The notes beneath the pieces are model-generated. The model was not told the DNA's origin and made no database searches. It was given only the letters and a program-made list of their open reading frames with translations. Positions 27,738-36,660 of a DNA stretch of 57,861 bases are shown one piece after another (within the stretch, counting starts at the first letter, position 1; each line of letters opens with the position of its first letter). The stretch spans positions 1 to 57,861 of the forward strand of contig DVIN01000053.1 of NCBI GenBank assembly GCA_018711275.1, read 5' to 3'. The stretch is from Candidatus Pullilachnospira intestinigallinarum (lineage in GTDB: Bacteria > Bacillota > Clostridia > Lachnospirales > Lachnospiraceae). The position numbers and the translations under genes were made by a program.

Positions 27738-28721
27738 ATGACATCGAGAATAACAGGAACCGGAAGCTGTCTTCCGGCAGAAATTATCACAAATGACGAT
27801 CTGGCAAAGGTGGTGGATACCAGTGACGAGTGGATTTCCACCAGAACCGGCATCCGCAGCCGGAGAATCGTAAAAGGAGAATCGGGTGCGTCTATGGCAT
27901 CCGTAGCCGCCATGCGGGCGCTGGAGAATGCGGGCGTTGCGGCAGAGGAGATTGAACTGATTATTGTAGCCACCTGTACCGGCGATCTGCAGTTTCCCAG
28001 CACTGCCTGCGTGGTGCAGAAAGAGATTCAGGCCGGGCAGGCAGTGGCTTTTGATCTGGGAGCCGCCTGCTCCGGATTTCTTTTTGCCCTCAATACGGCA
28101 CATGCCTATATTCAGTCAGGGGTATACCGCAAGGCGCTGGTGATCGGCACTGAGGTGCTTTCCAAGCTGGTGGACTGGACGGATCGTTCCACCTGCGTAC
28201 TCTTTGGCGACGGAGCAGGAGCGGCGGTGGTGGAAGCATCCCAGGAGGGCCTGCAGGGATTCGTTCAGTATTCCGACGGCGCAAAGGGCGAGGTGCTCAG
28301 CTGCGTCAGCCGGCCGATGGAAAATCTGATTCACCGCAGGGAAGAGGAAACGGATTACCGGATGGCGGCTTCGGATTATATGACAATGAACGGGCAGGAG
28401 GTATTCCGCTTTGCGGTGAAAAAGGTACCGGAGTGCATTCACAGGCTGCTGGAAAAAACACAGACCGGGGCCGGGGAGGTAGACTGGTATATTCTGCATC
28501 AGGCCAACAGCCGGATCATTCAGTCTGTGGCAAAGCGAATGGGTGTGGACGAGGCCCGTTTCCCCATGAATATGGACCGGTACGGAAATACCTCTGCGGC
28601 CAGTATTCCCATTCTTCTGGATGAGATGAACCGGGAAGGAAAACTGATCCGTGGACAGCAGATTGTACTGGCCGGGTTCGGGGCCGGACTGACCTGGGGG
28701 GCCGCAAAACTGACCTGGTAA
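27738..28721 (+). CDS. fabH: 3-oxoacyl-[acyl carrier protein] synthase III
   Basis: A 327-residue KASIII that condenses acetyl-CoA (or branched acyl-CoA) with malonyl-ACP to start fatty acid synthesis. The catalytic triad is visible: C111 in GAACSGFLF, the His in ILHQANSRII and the Asn in YGNTSAASIP. It is away from any fab cluster and has its own promoter with a FabT-like operator. As in many Firmicutes it could be one of several FabH copies. Confidence 0.94.
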   Translation: MTSRITGTGSCLPAEIITNDDLAKVVDTSDEWISTRTGIRSRRIVKGESGASMASVAAMRALENAGVAAEEIELIIVATCTGDLQFPSTACVVQKEIQAGQAVAFDLGAACSGFLFALNTAHAYIQSGVYRKALVIGTEVLSKLVDWTDRSTCVLFGDGAGAAVVEASQEGLQGFVQYSDGAKGEVLSCVSRPMENLIHRREEETDYRMAASDYMTMNGQEVFRFAVKKVPECIHRLLEKTQTGAGEVDWYILHQANSRIIQSVAKRMGVDEARFPMNMDRYGNTSAASIPILLDEMNREGKLIRGQQIVLAGFGAGLTWGAAKLTW

Positions 28722-28804
28722 AGAAAAAGCAGAAAAATGTCCGTATAATCACCGGAAAAACGACGCATGCTGTGGATATCTGAAAAGGAAAGCGGGTGAT
28801 ATCC

Positions 28805-28993
28805 ATGAAGCAGAAAAAACAAAAAGAAAAGGCAGAATTCGTCTTTCCTCCGAAGGATGATTTTGCCTGCTGTTCCGGTACGGACTGCACCGGCCTGATT
28901 CCCGCAGGCATTACCAGCGAGGAGGAGGCGGAGGCTTATCAGGAGCTGTATCCCTATATGACGCCTCCGGCCGCAAACCGCAGGGAGGACTGA
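28805..28993 (+). CDS. Small hypothetical protein with a Cys-Cys motif
   Basis: A 62-residue soluble protein (MKQKKQKEKAEFVFPP start) with a basic head, a FACCSGTDCTGLIPAG core containing three Cys, and an acidic helix ending YPYMTPP. A GTG nine bases earlier is an alternative start. I do not recognise a family. The codon use is host-like and a GGAAAGCGGG-type site precedes it, so I think it is real. It follows fabH by 83 bases. Confidence 0.55.
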   Translation: MKQKKQKEKAEFVFPPKDDFACCSGTDCTGLIPAGITSEEEAEAYQELYPYMTPPAANRRED

Positions 28994-28996
28994 TCC

Positions 28997-29024
28997 TTCC
29001 GCCGCGGGGGAACGGGCGGCGGAA
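28997..29024. terminator. GC-rich hairpin after the small protein gene
   Basis: TTCCGCCGC/GCGGCGGAA, a perfect 9-bp stem with a 10-base loop but no T-run, starting 4 bases after the stop codon. It is probably a weak terminator or 3'-end stabiliser. Confidence 0.5.
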
Positions 29025-29040
29025 TCCGACGGATTTGCTG

Positions 29041-29069
29041 TTGCGGAGAAGAAAAAAATCGGCTATGAT
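29041..29069 (+). promoter_or_regulatory. Probable promoter of the ABC-F gene
   Basis: TTGCGG (29041-29046), 17-base spacer, TATGAT (29064-29069), 53 bases before the start codon. Confidence 0.6.
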
Positions 29070-29121
29070 AAGGACGGTTTAAAAACGAAAGAAAAGACGG
29101 CAAAGGCGGGGAATACAGAAG

Positions 29122-30906
29122 ATGAATATTGTCAATATCGAACAGATCAGCAAAGTTTTCGGGGAAAAGGTGATCTTTGATGAGGCTTCTTTCGGTATCC
29201 AGGAGGGAGACCGGATTGGAATTATCGGGATTAACGGCACGGGAAAGACCACCCTGCTGCGGATGATTGTGGGGCTGGAGGAGCCGGATGCGGGGCAGAT
29301 TGTCCGGCGAAGCGGTCTGAAAATCGCCTGGCTGCCCCAGGAACCCCGTTTTTCGGAAAATACTACCGTCCGTTCCTGCGTGGAGAGCTGTCCGGAACAG
29401 TGGAAGGTGGAAAGTATTCTGACCAGGCTGGGAATCGACCGGTATGATACGCCGGTGGAACAGCTGTCAGGCGGTCAGAAACGGAAACTGGCGCTGGCTC
29501 TTGTGCTGGCCGGGGACGCGGAACTGCTGATTATGGACGAGCCCACAAATCACCTGGATGAGCAGATGATTCTGTGGTTGGAGGATTATCTGAAAAATTA
29601 CCGGGGAACTTTGCTGATGGTGACCCACGACCGGTATTTTCTGGACAAGGTGACGAACCGTATTCTGGAGGTTTCCGGGGGAAAGATGTACGGTTACGAG
29701 GCAAATTACACCCGATTTCTGGAATTGAAGACACAGCGGCAGGAGCAGGAGCTGGCTGCGGAGCGCAAACGCCAAAGTATCCTGAGAATCGAACTGGAGT
29801 GGGCCAAAAGAGGGTGCAGGGCCCGTTCCACCAAGCAGAGAGCCCGTCTGGAAAGACTGGAAAACCTGAAAAACGGCCAGGCGCCGGTTCGGACGGAAAA
29901 TGTCCGGATGGATTCCATAAAAACCAGGATGGGGAAGAAAACCATAGAACTGGAACATGTGGGAAAACGGTTTGGCGATCAGGTCATTCTGGAGGATTTC
30001 AGTTACATTTTTCTGAAGAATCAGAAGGTGGGAATCGTGGGACCCAATGGCTGTGGAAAATCCACTTTTATGAAAATGCTGGCGGGACGGATTATGCCGG
30101 ATGTGGGAGAGATTCAGATGGGCGAGACCATCCGCGTCGGTTATTTCGCCCAGGAAGAACAGGAGATGGATGAAAATCAGCGGGTGATTGATTATGTCAG
30201 GGAGATCGGGGAATATATCCATACTTCAGAGGGGCGTATCAGCGCTTCCAGACTGCTGGAACAGTTCCTGTTTACACCGGATATGCAGTATTCCCTGATC
30301 GGAAAGCTTTCCGGAGGGGAGCGCAGACGGCTGTATCTGCTGGGAATTCTGGCGCAAAATGCCAACGTACTGCTGCTGGATGAGTGCTCTGACAGCCTTG
30401 ACATCCCCACGCTGGCTGTTCTGGAGGATTATCTGAATTCTTTTGAAGGGATCGTAGTTGCCGTGTCCCATGACCGGTATTTTCTGGATAATGTGGCGGA
30501 TAGGATACTGGAGTTTGACGGGCAGGGAGGCATCCGACAGTATGAGGGCGGCTATACGGACTATCTGGAGGCCAGAGAAATGCCGTCGTATCCGGCGGCC
30601 CCACAGGTTTCGAAAAAAGAAAAAAAGAGTACGGCCAGAGACTGGAAACAGAACCGTACGGCACGCCTGAAATTTTCTTTTAAAGAGCAGAAGGAGTATG
30701 AAACCATCGATGGGGATATCGCCGCGCTGGAAGATAAGGTTCGGAAACTGGATGAGGAAATACTGGAAAATGCCACCAATGCCGGACGGCTGGCGGAGCT
30801 GACAATTCAAAAAGAAGAAGCCGAAGCGCAGCTGGAAGAAAAAATGGACCGCTGGGTATATCTTAACGATCTGGCGGAGAAAATAGAAGCACAGAAAAAT
30901 GCCTGA
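29122..30906 (+). CDS. ABC-F family ATPase (Uup/EttA-like translation or ribosome factor)
   Basis: A 594-residue protein with two ABC cassettes and no membrane segments. Cassette 1 has GINGTGKTT and LSGGQKRKLAL; cassette 2 has GPNGCGKST and LSGGERRRLYL. The inter-domain linker (about 185-265) is the charged coiled helix expected of the P-site tRNA-interaction motif, and the C-terminus (about 490-594) is a basic then coiled-coil extension as in Uup. Such proteins act on the ribosome, relieving stalls or assembly problems; some give antibiotic resistance. Linker length and context do not identify a resistance type. Confidence 0.88.
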   Translation: MNIVNIEQISKVFGEKVIFDEASFGIQEGDRIGIIGINGTGKTTLLRMIVGLEEPDAGQIVRRSGLKIAWLPQEPRFSENTTVRSCVESCPEQWKVESILTRLGIDRYDTPVEQLSGGQKRKLALALVLAGDAELLIMDEPTNHLDEQMILWLEDYLKNYRGTLLMVTHDRYFLDKVTNRILEVSGGKMYGYEANYTRFLELKTQRQEQELAAERKRQSILRIELEWAKRGCRARSTKQRARLERLENLKNGQAPVRTENVRMDSIKTRMGKKTIELEHVGKRFGDQVILEDFSYIFLKNQKVGIVGPNGCGKSTFMKMLAGRIMPDVGEIQMGETIRVGYFAQEEQEMDENQRVIDYVREIGEYIHTSEGRISASRLLEQFLFTPDMQYSLIGKLSGGERRRLYLLGILAQNANVLLLDECSDSLDIPTLAVLEDYLNSFEGIVVAVSHDRYFLDNVADRILEFDGQGGIRQYEGGYTDYLEAREMPSYPAAPQVSKKEKKSTARDWKQNRTARLKFSFKEQKEYETIDGDIAALEDKVRKLDEEILENATNAGRLAELTIQKEEAEAQLEEKMDRWVYLNDLAEKIEAQKNA

Positions 30907-30922
30907 TTACGGGAGAAGACTG

Positions 30923-30983
30923 GAAACAGAAAAGCCAGACGCCGCACCGGATATTCCGATGCGGCGTCTGGCTTTTCTGTTTC
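30923..30983. terminator. Bidirectional terminator between the ABC-F gene and the isomerase gene
   Basis: A perfect 24-bp inverted repeat (30923-30946 with 30960-30983) with A/T-rich outer parts and a GC-rich core, serving convergent genes. Confidence 0.93.
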
Positions 30984-31010
30984 ATGGGAAATTACTTTCC
31001 GCTGTTCAGA

Positions 31011-32255
31011 TTATCGTTTTCCTTCTTTGACAGCGGGCGCGATGGACAGCGCCGGACTGTAGTAGGGGATCAGAGTGGCCTGCACAGCATGGTACAGATC
31101 AGATTTGCCCGGCCATACGGTTCCGATCACCTGGTTGTTCTGATCCAGCTGGTGGAACCAGGATCCATTCACATGATCCAGTACCTTATCATCCAGGTAA
31201 GCCATGAACTGGGCATAGTAATCTGCGTAAATCTGTTTTCCGGTTACCCGGTACAGGACGGCGGAGGTGTTGATGGCCTCAGCCAGCGTCCAGTGCATTC
31301 TGTCGTGAACCACCGGTTTTCCGTTCCAGTCGGTGGTATAGACGATTCCCGGCGCGCCGTCGGCGTTCCAGGCATCCTCCACGGCACGGCAGAACAGATT
31401 CTCGGAAACGCGGATATATTTTTCCGCCTCTTCCTTTCTGTCCGGATAGGTGGAGGTGGCCCACTGTACGATCAACCGGGCCCATTCGATGCCGTGACCG
31501 GGTGTGGCTCCGTAAGGTTTGAACTGATCGTCCGGTTTTTCTCTGTTGCAATCCAGATCCGGGATCCAGTCCCTGGTGAAGTGTTCTGGGATTCTCCACT
31601 TGTTGGCGCCGGCCCATCCCACCACATGGTCGATGATTCTTCCGGCTCTCACCCGGTATTTTTCATCGTGGGTCACATCGGAGGCGGCCAGGAAAGCTTC
31701 CACCGTATGCATATTGGCATTCAGACCGCGGTAATCGTCCAGAACGGTGAATTCCGTGTTCCATGTATCGCAGGAAAGTCCTTCTTCCTCATTCCAGAAC
31801 CGCAGATCGTAGAGCTCCAGGGCATCCTTTAAAAGCTCTTCCGCGTGGGGACGTCCGGCCAGAACGCCGGAGGAGGCGGCCAGAATGACAAAAGCATGGG
31901 CATAGCACTGCTTGGTGGGAAGAATTCCGCCGTCTGCGGTCAGCCCTGCGTACCAGCCTCCGTTGGCGTCATCGTGAAGTTCTCCTCTCAGCCCCTTCAG
32001 ACCGGCATCAGCCAGCTCTTCGCTTCCCGGATGGCCCAGAAAGCTGGCCAGACTGTACACATGCACCATACGGCTGGTGATCCAGGTCTCCCGGCTTCGG
32101 TCTGTCCAGGGGGTTCCGTCATCTCCCAGATAGTAGGAGCTTCCGCCCGGAGAGGGAAATTTATGTCCGAAACGGAACAGATCCTCCCGTACCTCTTCCA
32201 GAAATTTTTTGTTTTCTTCCGTATCAATCTGATACTTTCTGCTGATTTCGCTCAT
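31011..32255 (-). CDS. AGE-family aldose-ketose isomerase (YihS-like)
   Basis: A 414-residue (alpha/alpha)6-barrel protein of the N-acylglucosamine 2-epimerase superfamily. It matches YihS-type isomerases throughout: WITSRMVHVYSLASFLG, GGWYAGLTADG, ANMHTVEAFLAASDVT, GATPGHGIEWARL and DGAPGIVYTTDWNGKPVV. YihS interconverts sulfoquinovose and sulfofructose, and also mannose/fructose. No other sulfoglycolysis gene or sugar transporter is adjacent, so a mannose-type isomerase is as likely. A TATAAT for the reverse strand is at 32324-32329. Confidence 0.85.
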   Translation of the reverse strand: MSEISRKYQIDTEENKKFLEEVREDLFRFGHKFPSPGGSSYYLGDDGTPWTDRSRETWITSRMVHVYSLASFLGHPGSEELADAGLKGLRGELHDDANGGWYAGLTADGGILPTKQCYAHAFVILAASSGVLAGRPHAEELLKDALELYDLRFWNEEEGLSCDTWNTEFTVLDDYRGLNANMHTVEAFLAASDVTHDEKYRVRAGRIIDHVVGWAGANKWRIPEHFTRDWIPDLDCNREKPDDQFKPYGATPGHGIEWARLIVQWATSTYPDRKEEAEKYIRVSENLFCRAVEDAWNADGAPGIVYTTDWNGKPVVHDRMHWTLAEAINTSAVLYRVTGKQIYADYYAQFMAYLDDKVLDHVNGSWFHQLDQNNQVIGTVWPGKSDLYHAVQATLIPYYSPALSIAPAVKEGKR

Positions 32256-32323
32256 TGGTGTTTTCCTTTCTTTCCAGTATTCTATTCAGACAGTCCGGAG
32301 GACTGCCCCGAAATCTTTCTCAT

Positions 32324-32329
32324 ATTATA
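32324..32329 (-). promoter_or_regulatory. -10 element of the YihS-like gene
   Basis: On the reverse strand TATAAT occurs about 70 bases before the start codon, in the context TTGTATAATATG. No clear -35 is visible. A small CAGTCC/GGACTG hairpin lies in the leader at 32290-32304. Confidence 0.5.
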
Positions 32330-32448
32330 CAACAAGGAACCGGAGGAGTACAGAGGGAGGCATCCTTTTTTTACAAAAAGCAGGTTCCGCATGTTCTGAG
32401 CCCGGGGAGGGGAGGCAAAAATATCTGGAAAATGCCGGAAAAGTGAAG

Positions 32449-32454
32449 TATAAT
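32449..32454 (+). promoter_or_regulatory. -10 element of the PTS enzyme I gene
   Basis: TATAAT in the context GAAGTATAATAA, 88 bases before the gene start. The -35 (CTGGAA/TGGAAA about 17-18 bases upstream) is weak. Confidence 0.5.
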
Positions 32455-32541
32455 AAAATTGTTATGCTGTGCCGCTTCTCTGAACGAAGGAAAAGAGCCG
32501 GGCGGAGCAGAGTTTGGGATAGAAAAGAGGGAGGCTTGTCC

Positions 32542-34167
32542 ATGGAACGATATCAGGGGAAATCCATTGCCTGGGGAATGGCTGAGGGAAAGATTTTTTC
32601 CTACGTTAAGGACCGTTATCAGGTGGAGAAAATCAAAAAGAAAGACCCTGAAGGGGAGATTGAGAGGTATCGCCGGACAGAAGAGGAAGCTATCCGCCAG
32701 CTGGGAGAAGCATACGATAAGGCGGTGGAAATTGTGGGAGCCAGAAGCGCGTCGCTGTTTGAAATGCAGGCCATGCTTCTGAAGGAGGGACATTTCCGTG
32801 CTCCGGTGGAACAGATGATCCGGGAAATGCGGGTCTGCGCCGAATATGCGGTGGCCAGTCAGGGCAGAAAGCTGGCCAGAGCATGTCAGCAGCTGTCCGA
32901 TGAGAGAGAACGGCGTACGGAGGCTGACATCCGGGATATTTCCAAAAGGCTGCTGGCTCTTCTGAGCGGGCAGGGCTATGCCACTCCCATCGGACAGGAG
33001 CCGGTGATTCTCATGGCCAGGGAGATTTCCCCCGGGGAGCTTCTGCAGCTGGAGCGGAATCTGGTATTGGGACTGGTGACGGAGGTGGGCATGGCAGATT
33101 CCCACACGGCCATTCTCGCGGCTGCCATGCAGATTCCTTTCGTCGCGGGCATCCCTTTCCGTCCCAGCTGGAACGGAAAAATGGCCGTGGTGGACGGCAG
33201 ATTGGGAGAAGTGATCGTGGAACCGGATGAAGAGGAACTTCAGAAGATCCATCTGCGCCGGCAGGAGGAACTGAAGGAACAGAAACGTCTGGAAGCTTAT
33301 GTCCAGAAGGAGGATGTGACCCTGGACGGTGACAGGATCCCGCTGATGGCCAATATCGGAGAACTTTTCGAACTGGAGGCGGCGCGTCACAGCCGGGCTG
33401 CGGGAATCGGACTGTTCCGCAGTGAATTCCTCTATATGGAGCGGGAGACGTATCCCAGCGAAGAGGAGCAGTTTCAGATATATCGTCAGATCGTGCAGGA
33501 GATGCAGGGCCAGCCGGTGGTGATAAGAACCCTGGATATCGGGGCGGACAAGCAGGCAGATTATTTCCGGCTGGAGAGCGAGATGAATCCGGCCATGGGT
33601 TACCGGGGGATCCGGATCAGTCTGGACCGGGAGGAATTGTTTAAGACCCAGCTGAAGGCGCTGTTCAGGGCCAGCCTGTATGGAGATCTTTCGGTATTGT
33701 ACCCCATGATTACCTCTGTGGAGGAGGTGGAGGCCATCCGTGAGATTGTCTGTGATATCCGGGAAGAGATGGATGCCAAGCGGATTCCGTACGGAAAGAT
33801 GCGTCAGGGAATCATGATCGAGACGCCGGCAGCGGTGATGATCAGTGATCTGCTGGCGGAGAAGGTGGATTTTTTCAGTATCGGAACCAATGATCTGACA
33901 CAGTACACCATGGCTGCAGACCGGCAGAATCCCCGGGTGGCACATCTGTGCAGCGCCCGTCAGCCGGCCGTTTTGCGAATGATCCGGCTGACGGTTCAGA
34001 ATGCTCATAAAAAAGGGATTCCGGTGACGGTTTGCGGGGAAATTGCCGCGGATCTGGAAATGACGCAGAAACTGATTGCGATGGGGGTGGACGCGCTGTC
34101 CGTATCCCCCAATCAGATTCTTCCTCTGCGCAAGGAGCTGAGAAGTATTACGGTCCGCAGCCGCTGA
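32542..34167 (+). CDS. ptsI: Phosphoenolpyruvate-protein phosphotransferase (PTS enzyme I)
   Basis: A 541-residue enzyme I. The phosphohistidine is H188 in MADSHTAILAAAMQIP (usual form GGxTSHTAI), the second signature DFFSIGTNDLTQYTMAADR is intact, and the active-site Cys lies in VTVCGEIAAD. It moves phosphate from PEP to HPr. The GGxT before the histidine is replaced by GMAD, so the phosphohistidine loop diverges from standard enzyme I. No ptsH or EII gene is adjacent. ATG 32542 follows AGGGAGG; the frame is open a further 99 bases upstream. Its 3' end overlaps the converging acyltransferase gene by 20 bases. Confidence 0.85.
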   Translation: MERYQGKSIAWGMAEGKIFSYVKDRYQVEKIKKKDPEGEIERYRRTEEEAIRQLGEAYDKAVEIVGARSASLFEMQAMLLKEGHFRAPVEQMIREMRVCAEYAVASQGRKLARACQQLSDERERRTEADIRDISKRLLALLSGQGYATPIGQEPVILMAREISPGELLQLERNLVLGLVTEVGMADSHTAILAAAMQIPFVAGIPFRPSWNGKMAVVDGRLGEVIVEPDEEELQKIHLRRQEELKEQKRLEAYVQKEDVTLDGDRIPLMANIGELFELEAARHSRAAGIGLFRSEFLYMERETYPSEEEQFQIYRQIVQEMQGQPVVIRTLDIGADKQADYFRLESEMNPAMGYRGIRISLDREELFKTQLKALFRASLYGDLSVLYPMITSVEEVEAIREIVCDIREEMDAKRIPYGKMRQGIMIETPAAVMISDLLAEKVDFFSIGTNDLTQYTMAADRQNPRVAHLCSARQPAVLRMIRLTVQNAHKKGIPVTVCGEIAADLEMTQKLIAMGVDALSVSPNQILPLRKELRSITVRSR

Positions 34168-35173
34168 TATTTTTCAGATATTCCGGCAACCGGGCGATGG
34201 ATGTGGTAATCCGGCAGAAAACGGGACGGGACAGGATCCAGACCAGCAGTACGCAGAAAATCAGCAGCAGGAGACTTTCCGGAATATGGCGGATGCCGTC
34301 CAGCAGGCCGGTGCCGTACCGGAGAATACTGAAGAGGAATCCATGACAGATGTAGATGGACAGAGTCCGTTCCCCCAGAACAGAAAACCGGGTACGCCTG
34401 TCAGGAATCACCAGCAGCAGGAGAAACAGCAGCAGGAAGGAAAATCCATAGCATGCCAGGCGCAGGGCAGCTCCCCACACAACGGAAAATCCCATGGCGT
34501 AATAGGAATACCGTCCGTAGAATATCCAGGGCGTCAGCACCCGGTGAAAGTTGTCTGTAAAGAGAAATACCAGATAACCTCCCAGAAGGCCGATGGACAG
34601 AAGAAAGCTTTTGCGGGTGCGGATCCGGTAAAGCAGCGAGCTGTCAAAATGAAGGCCGGCCAGAAAAAACGGGAAGAAATACAGAACGCGGGGAATGGAC
34701 AGAAAATTGTCCAGCCGGGTACACCCGATCAGCAGACCTGCCGCCGTCATAAGAATCATATGGCCGGGGATTTTCAGGAGAACAGGAGACAGAAGTCTCC
34801 AGAAAAACAATGCCATCAGATACCAGAGCGAAAATTTCGGCCGGGCGAAATAAAGCCCGGTCTCTTTATCCAGCAGAAGATAAAGAAAATAGTACAGAAG
34901 TTCATAGACAAAATAGGGAATCACAATACTGCTAATCAGCTTCCGCAGGGAAGCTTTCTTTTTGGAAAAATAGCCGGAAATAAACACAAAGGCCGGCATA
35001 TGAAACGAGTAAATTCCCCATTTGAGATCGTACAGAAACAGATTTTCTTCGCAGGAGGAGCTGGGTTCCACGAAATGGCCGACGACTACCAGAAGTATCA
35101 GCAGCGCCTTGCAGTTGTCAAACAGATATTCCCGCGGATGTCCGCAGGCAGAATCCGGTGTATGTGATGTCAT
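34148..35173 (-). CDS. Acyltransferase 3 family membrane protein
   Basis: A 341-residue polytopic protein with about 10 membrane helices. The N-terminal signature DNCKALLILLVVVGHFVEP, with the catalytic-type His, then YSFHMPAFVFISGYF identify the acyltransferase_3 (OafA/YrhL, NodX-like) family, which O-acylates surface glycans or lipids. ATG 35173 has GGAGG 11 bases upstream; the frame stays open to 35287. It overlaps ptsI tail-to-tail and no separate terminator is visible between them. Confidence 0.85.
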   Translation of the reverse strand: MTSHTPDSACGHPREYLFDNCKALLILLVVVGHFVEPSSSCEENLFLYDLKWGIYSFHMPAFVFISGYFSKKKASLRKLISSIVIPYFVYELLYYFLYLLLDKETGLYFARPKFSLWYLMALFFWRLLSPVLLKIPGHMILMTAAGLLIGCTRLDNFLSIPRVLYFFPFFLAGLHFDSSLLYRIRTRKSFLLSIGLLGGYLVFLFTDNFHRVLTPWIFYGRYSYYAMGFSVVWGAALRLACYGFSFLLLFLLLLVIPDRRTRFSVLGERTLSIYICHGFLFSILRYGTGLLDGIRHIPESLLLLIFCVLLVWILSRPVFCRITTSIARLPEYLKNISGCGP

Positions 35174-35316
35174 GGGAACATTTTCCTCCTTTGCTGTAAA
35201 GTATTGTAGTAAGAAGTGAAAGAAAATACAATCTTCAAAAAATAAAAATTTTCGGGGACCTTTCTTTGGTTTTTCAGGGAATTGCATAAAAAGTGGAGTT
35301 TTTTTAAAGAATCCGG

Positions 35317-35322
35317 TATAAT
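35317..35322 (+). promoter_or_regulatory. -10 element of the GDSL hydrolase gene
   Basis: TATAAT 20 bases before the start codon with a poor TGGAGT -35. The A/T-rich tract at 35220-35310 separates it from the divergent acyltransferase gene. Confidence 0.5.
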
Positions 35323-35342
35323 GGTGCCGAGGTGAACGAAAA

Positions 35343-36059
35343 ATGAATCAGGAGAAAAGAAGAAAACGTGTGGCTGCCCTGCTGCTGGTGGCCATTGTGC
35401 TGGTATTCTGGAATCTGATCCAGATGCTCAGTCCGTCCCGGGAGCAGATCCGGGTGGCCTGTGTGGGGGACAGTATTACTTATGGAACCGGGGTGGAAAA
35501 CCGGGAGGAAAACTGCTATCCGGTGAAACTGCAGGAGGCTCTGGGCACCGAGCAGTGGCGCGTGGGAAACTTCGGGGTGGACGGAGCCACCGTTCAGGAA
35601 GCGCCCAAAGCCTCTTACCGGGAGCAGGACAGATACCGTCAGAGTCTGGACTATGAGGCGAAAGTAGTGGTTCTGATGCTGGGAACCAATGACGCAAAAA
35701 CGGGAAACTGGAAAGACAGAGAGACTTTTCTGAAAGATTACGGGACATTGGTGGAGAGCTATCGCTCACTGGACGCCAGTCCGGAGGTGATTCTTGTGAC
35801 GCCGCCCTGCGTGTTTGCGGCAGAGACAGGAGAGGCCAGCTTCGGGGTAGAGGCGGACGCGGTGAGCCAGATTGCTCTGGCTGTAAAAGCGTATGGGGCA
35901 GAGGAAGGGCTTACGGTGATTGATCTTTACGCCCTGACGGAAAACCATCCGGAATGGTTCCGGGAGGACGGCATTCATCCGAATGCAGAAGGAGCGGCGC
36001 GGATTGCAGGGGCAGTATATGATGCCGTAAAGGCCACGGATACGGCGGATGAAGAATGA
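35343..36059 (+). CDS. Membrane-anchored SGNH/GDSL-type hydrolase
   Basis: A 238-residue protein with a short basic N-terminus and a single membrane helix or uncleaved signal (about 10-29), then an SGNH hydrolase domain: block I VGDSITYGTG (nucleophile S44), the block III-type GTNDAKTG and block V DGIHPNAEG (Asp and His of the triad). It is probably an extracytoplasmic esterase, acting for example on acetylated glycans. It lies head-to-head with the acyltransferase gene, which suggests a possible acylation/deacylation pair (inference). Confidence 0.85.
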   Translation: MNQEKRRKRVAALLLVAIVLVFWNLIQMLSPSREQIRVACVGDSITYGTGVENREENCYPVKLQEALGTEQWRVGNFGVDGATVQEAPKASYREQDRYRQSLDYEAKVVVLMLGTNDAKTGNWKDRETFLKDYGTLVESYRSLDASPEVILVTPPCVFAAETGEASFGVEADAVSQIALAVKAYGAEEGLTVIDLYALTENHPEWFREDGIHPNAEGAARIAGAVYDAVKATDTADEE

Positions 36060-36086
36060 ACCGTTCTCTGCTTCAGGGATAACGGA

Positions 36087-36146
36087 AAAACAGGAAGGAT
36101 GCTGCCGGGACGGGCGATTTCCGTCCCGCAGCATCCTTCCTGTTTT
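36087..36146. terminator. Bidirectional terminator between the GDSL gene and cotJC
   Basis: A 19-bp stem (36087-36105 with 36128-36146) continues, after one unpaired C, into GGGACGG/CCGTCCC, with A and T runs at the outer ends. Confidence 0.92.
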
Positions 36147-36170
36147 CGAACACTTTGGAGAAGATACCTG

Positions 36171-36635
36171 TCAGCAGTTGTTTCGGCGACAGTCCTGACC
36201 GTCGCAGGAAGCGTCGCAGGGAGCGTCGAAGCTGGGGTTGAAAGCATAAAAGTTTTTGGAATCCAGCTGTTCCTGGACGGAGCGAAGCGCTTCCCCGAAC
36301 CGCTGGAAATGAACGATCTCCCGCGCCCGCAGAAAGCGGATGGGATCCGCCACTTCCGGGATATCTTTGACCACCCGGAGAATATTGTCATAAGTGGAGC
36401 GGGCTTTCTGTTCCGCCGCAAGGCTTTCAAACAGATCCGTAATGGGATCGCCTTTCGACTGGAATTCACAGGCGTTAAAGGGAATTCCTCCCGCAGCCTG
36501 AGGCCATACGCCCACCGTATGATCCACATAGTAAGGGGCGAATCCTGATTTCTCGATTTCTTCCATGGACAGATCAGCAGTCAGCTGGTGTACCATGGTG
36601 GAAACCATTTCCAGATGGGCCAGCTCTTCGGTGCC
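36171..36635 (-). CDS. cotJC: cotJC, 3' portion (interrupted gene)
   Basis: The C-terminal 154 residues of the spore-coat manganese-catalase-like protein CotJC. It begins at the crossover with GTEELAHLEMV, which carries the ExxH metal ligands (E65 and H68 of the rejoined protein), continues through AEQKARSTYDN (ligand Glu) and REIVHFQRF (ligand His), and ends in a Cys-rich tail. The 5' part is 11.6 kb away at 48252-48434 on the same strand. The intervening DNA is a serine-recombinase element. A GTG at 36659 just inside the element keeps this frame open but has no ribosome site, so the fragment is probably not translated while the element is integrated. Confidence 0.9.
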   Translation of the reverse strand, partial: GTEELAHLEMVSTMVHQLTADLSMEEIEKSGFAPYYVDHTVGVWPQAAGGIPFNACEFQSKGDPITDLFESLAAEQKARSTYDNILRVVKDIPEVADPIRFLRAREIVHFQRFGEALRSVQEQLDSKNFYAFNPSFDAPCDASCDGQDCRRNNC

Positions 36636-36658
36636 TATATCCGTACCGAAATTGCGCA
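36634..36658. repeat. Attachment site, recombinase-proximal end of the element
   Basis: The crossover dinucleotide is CC on this strand (GG on the cotJC strand) at 36634-36635. Immediately inside lies a 23-base arm (36636-36658). It is the inverted counterpart of the arm at 48227-48249, with 19 of 23 positions identical, including outer TGCGCAATTT and inner GATATA blocks. The outer flank is the native cotJC sequence. The recombinase stop codon lies only 2 bases beyond the arm. Confidence 0.85.
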
Positions 36659-36660
36659 CG

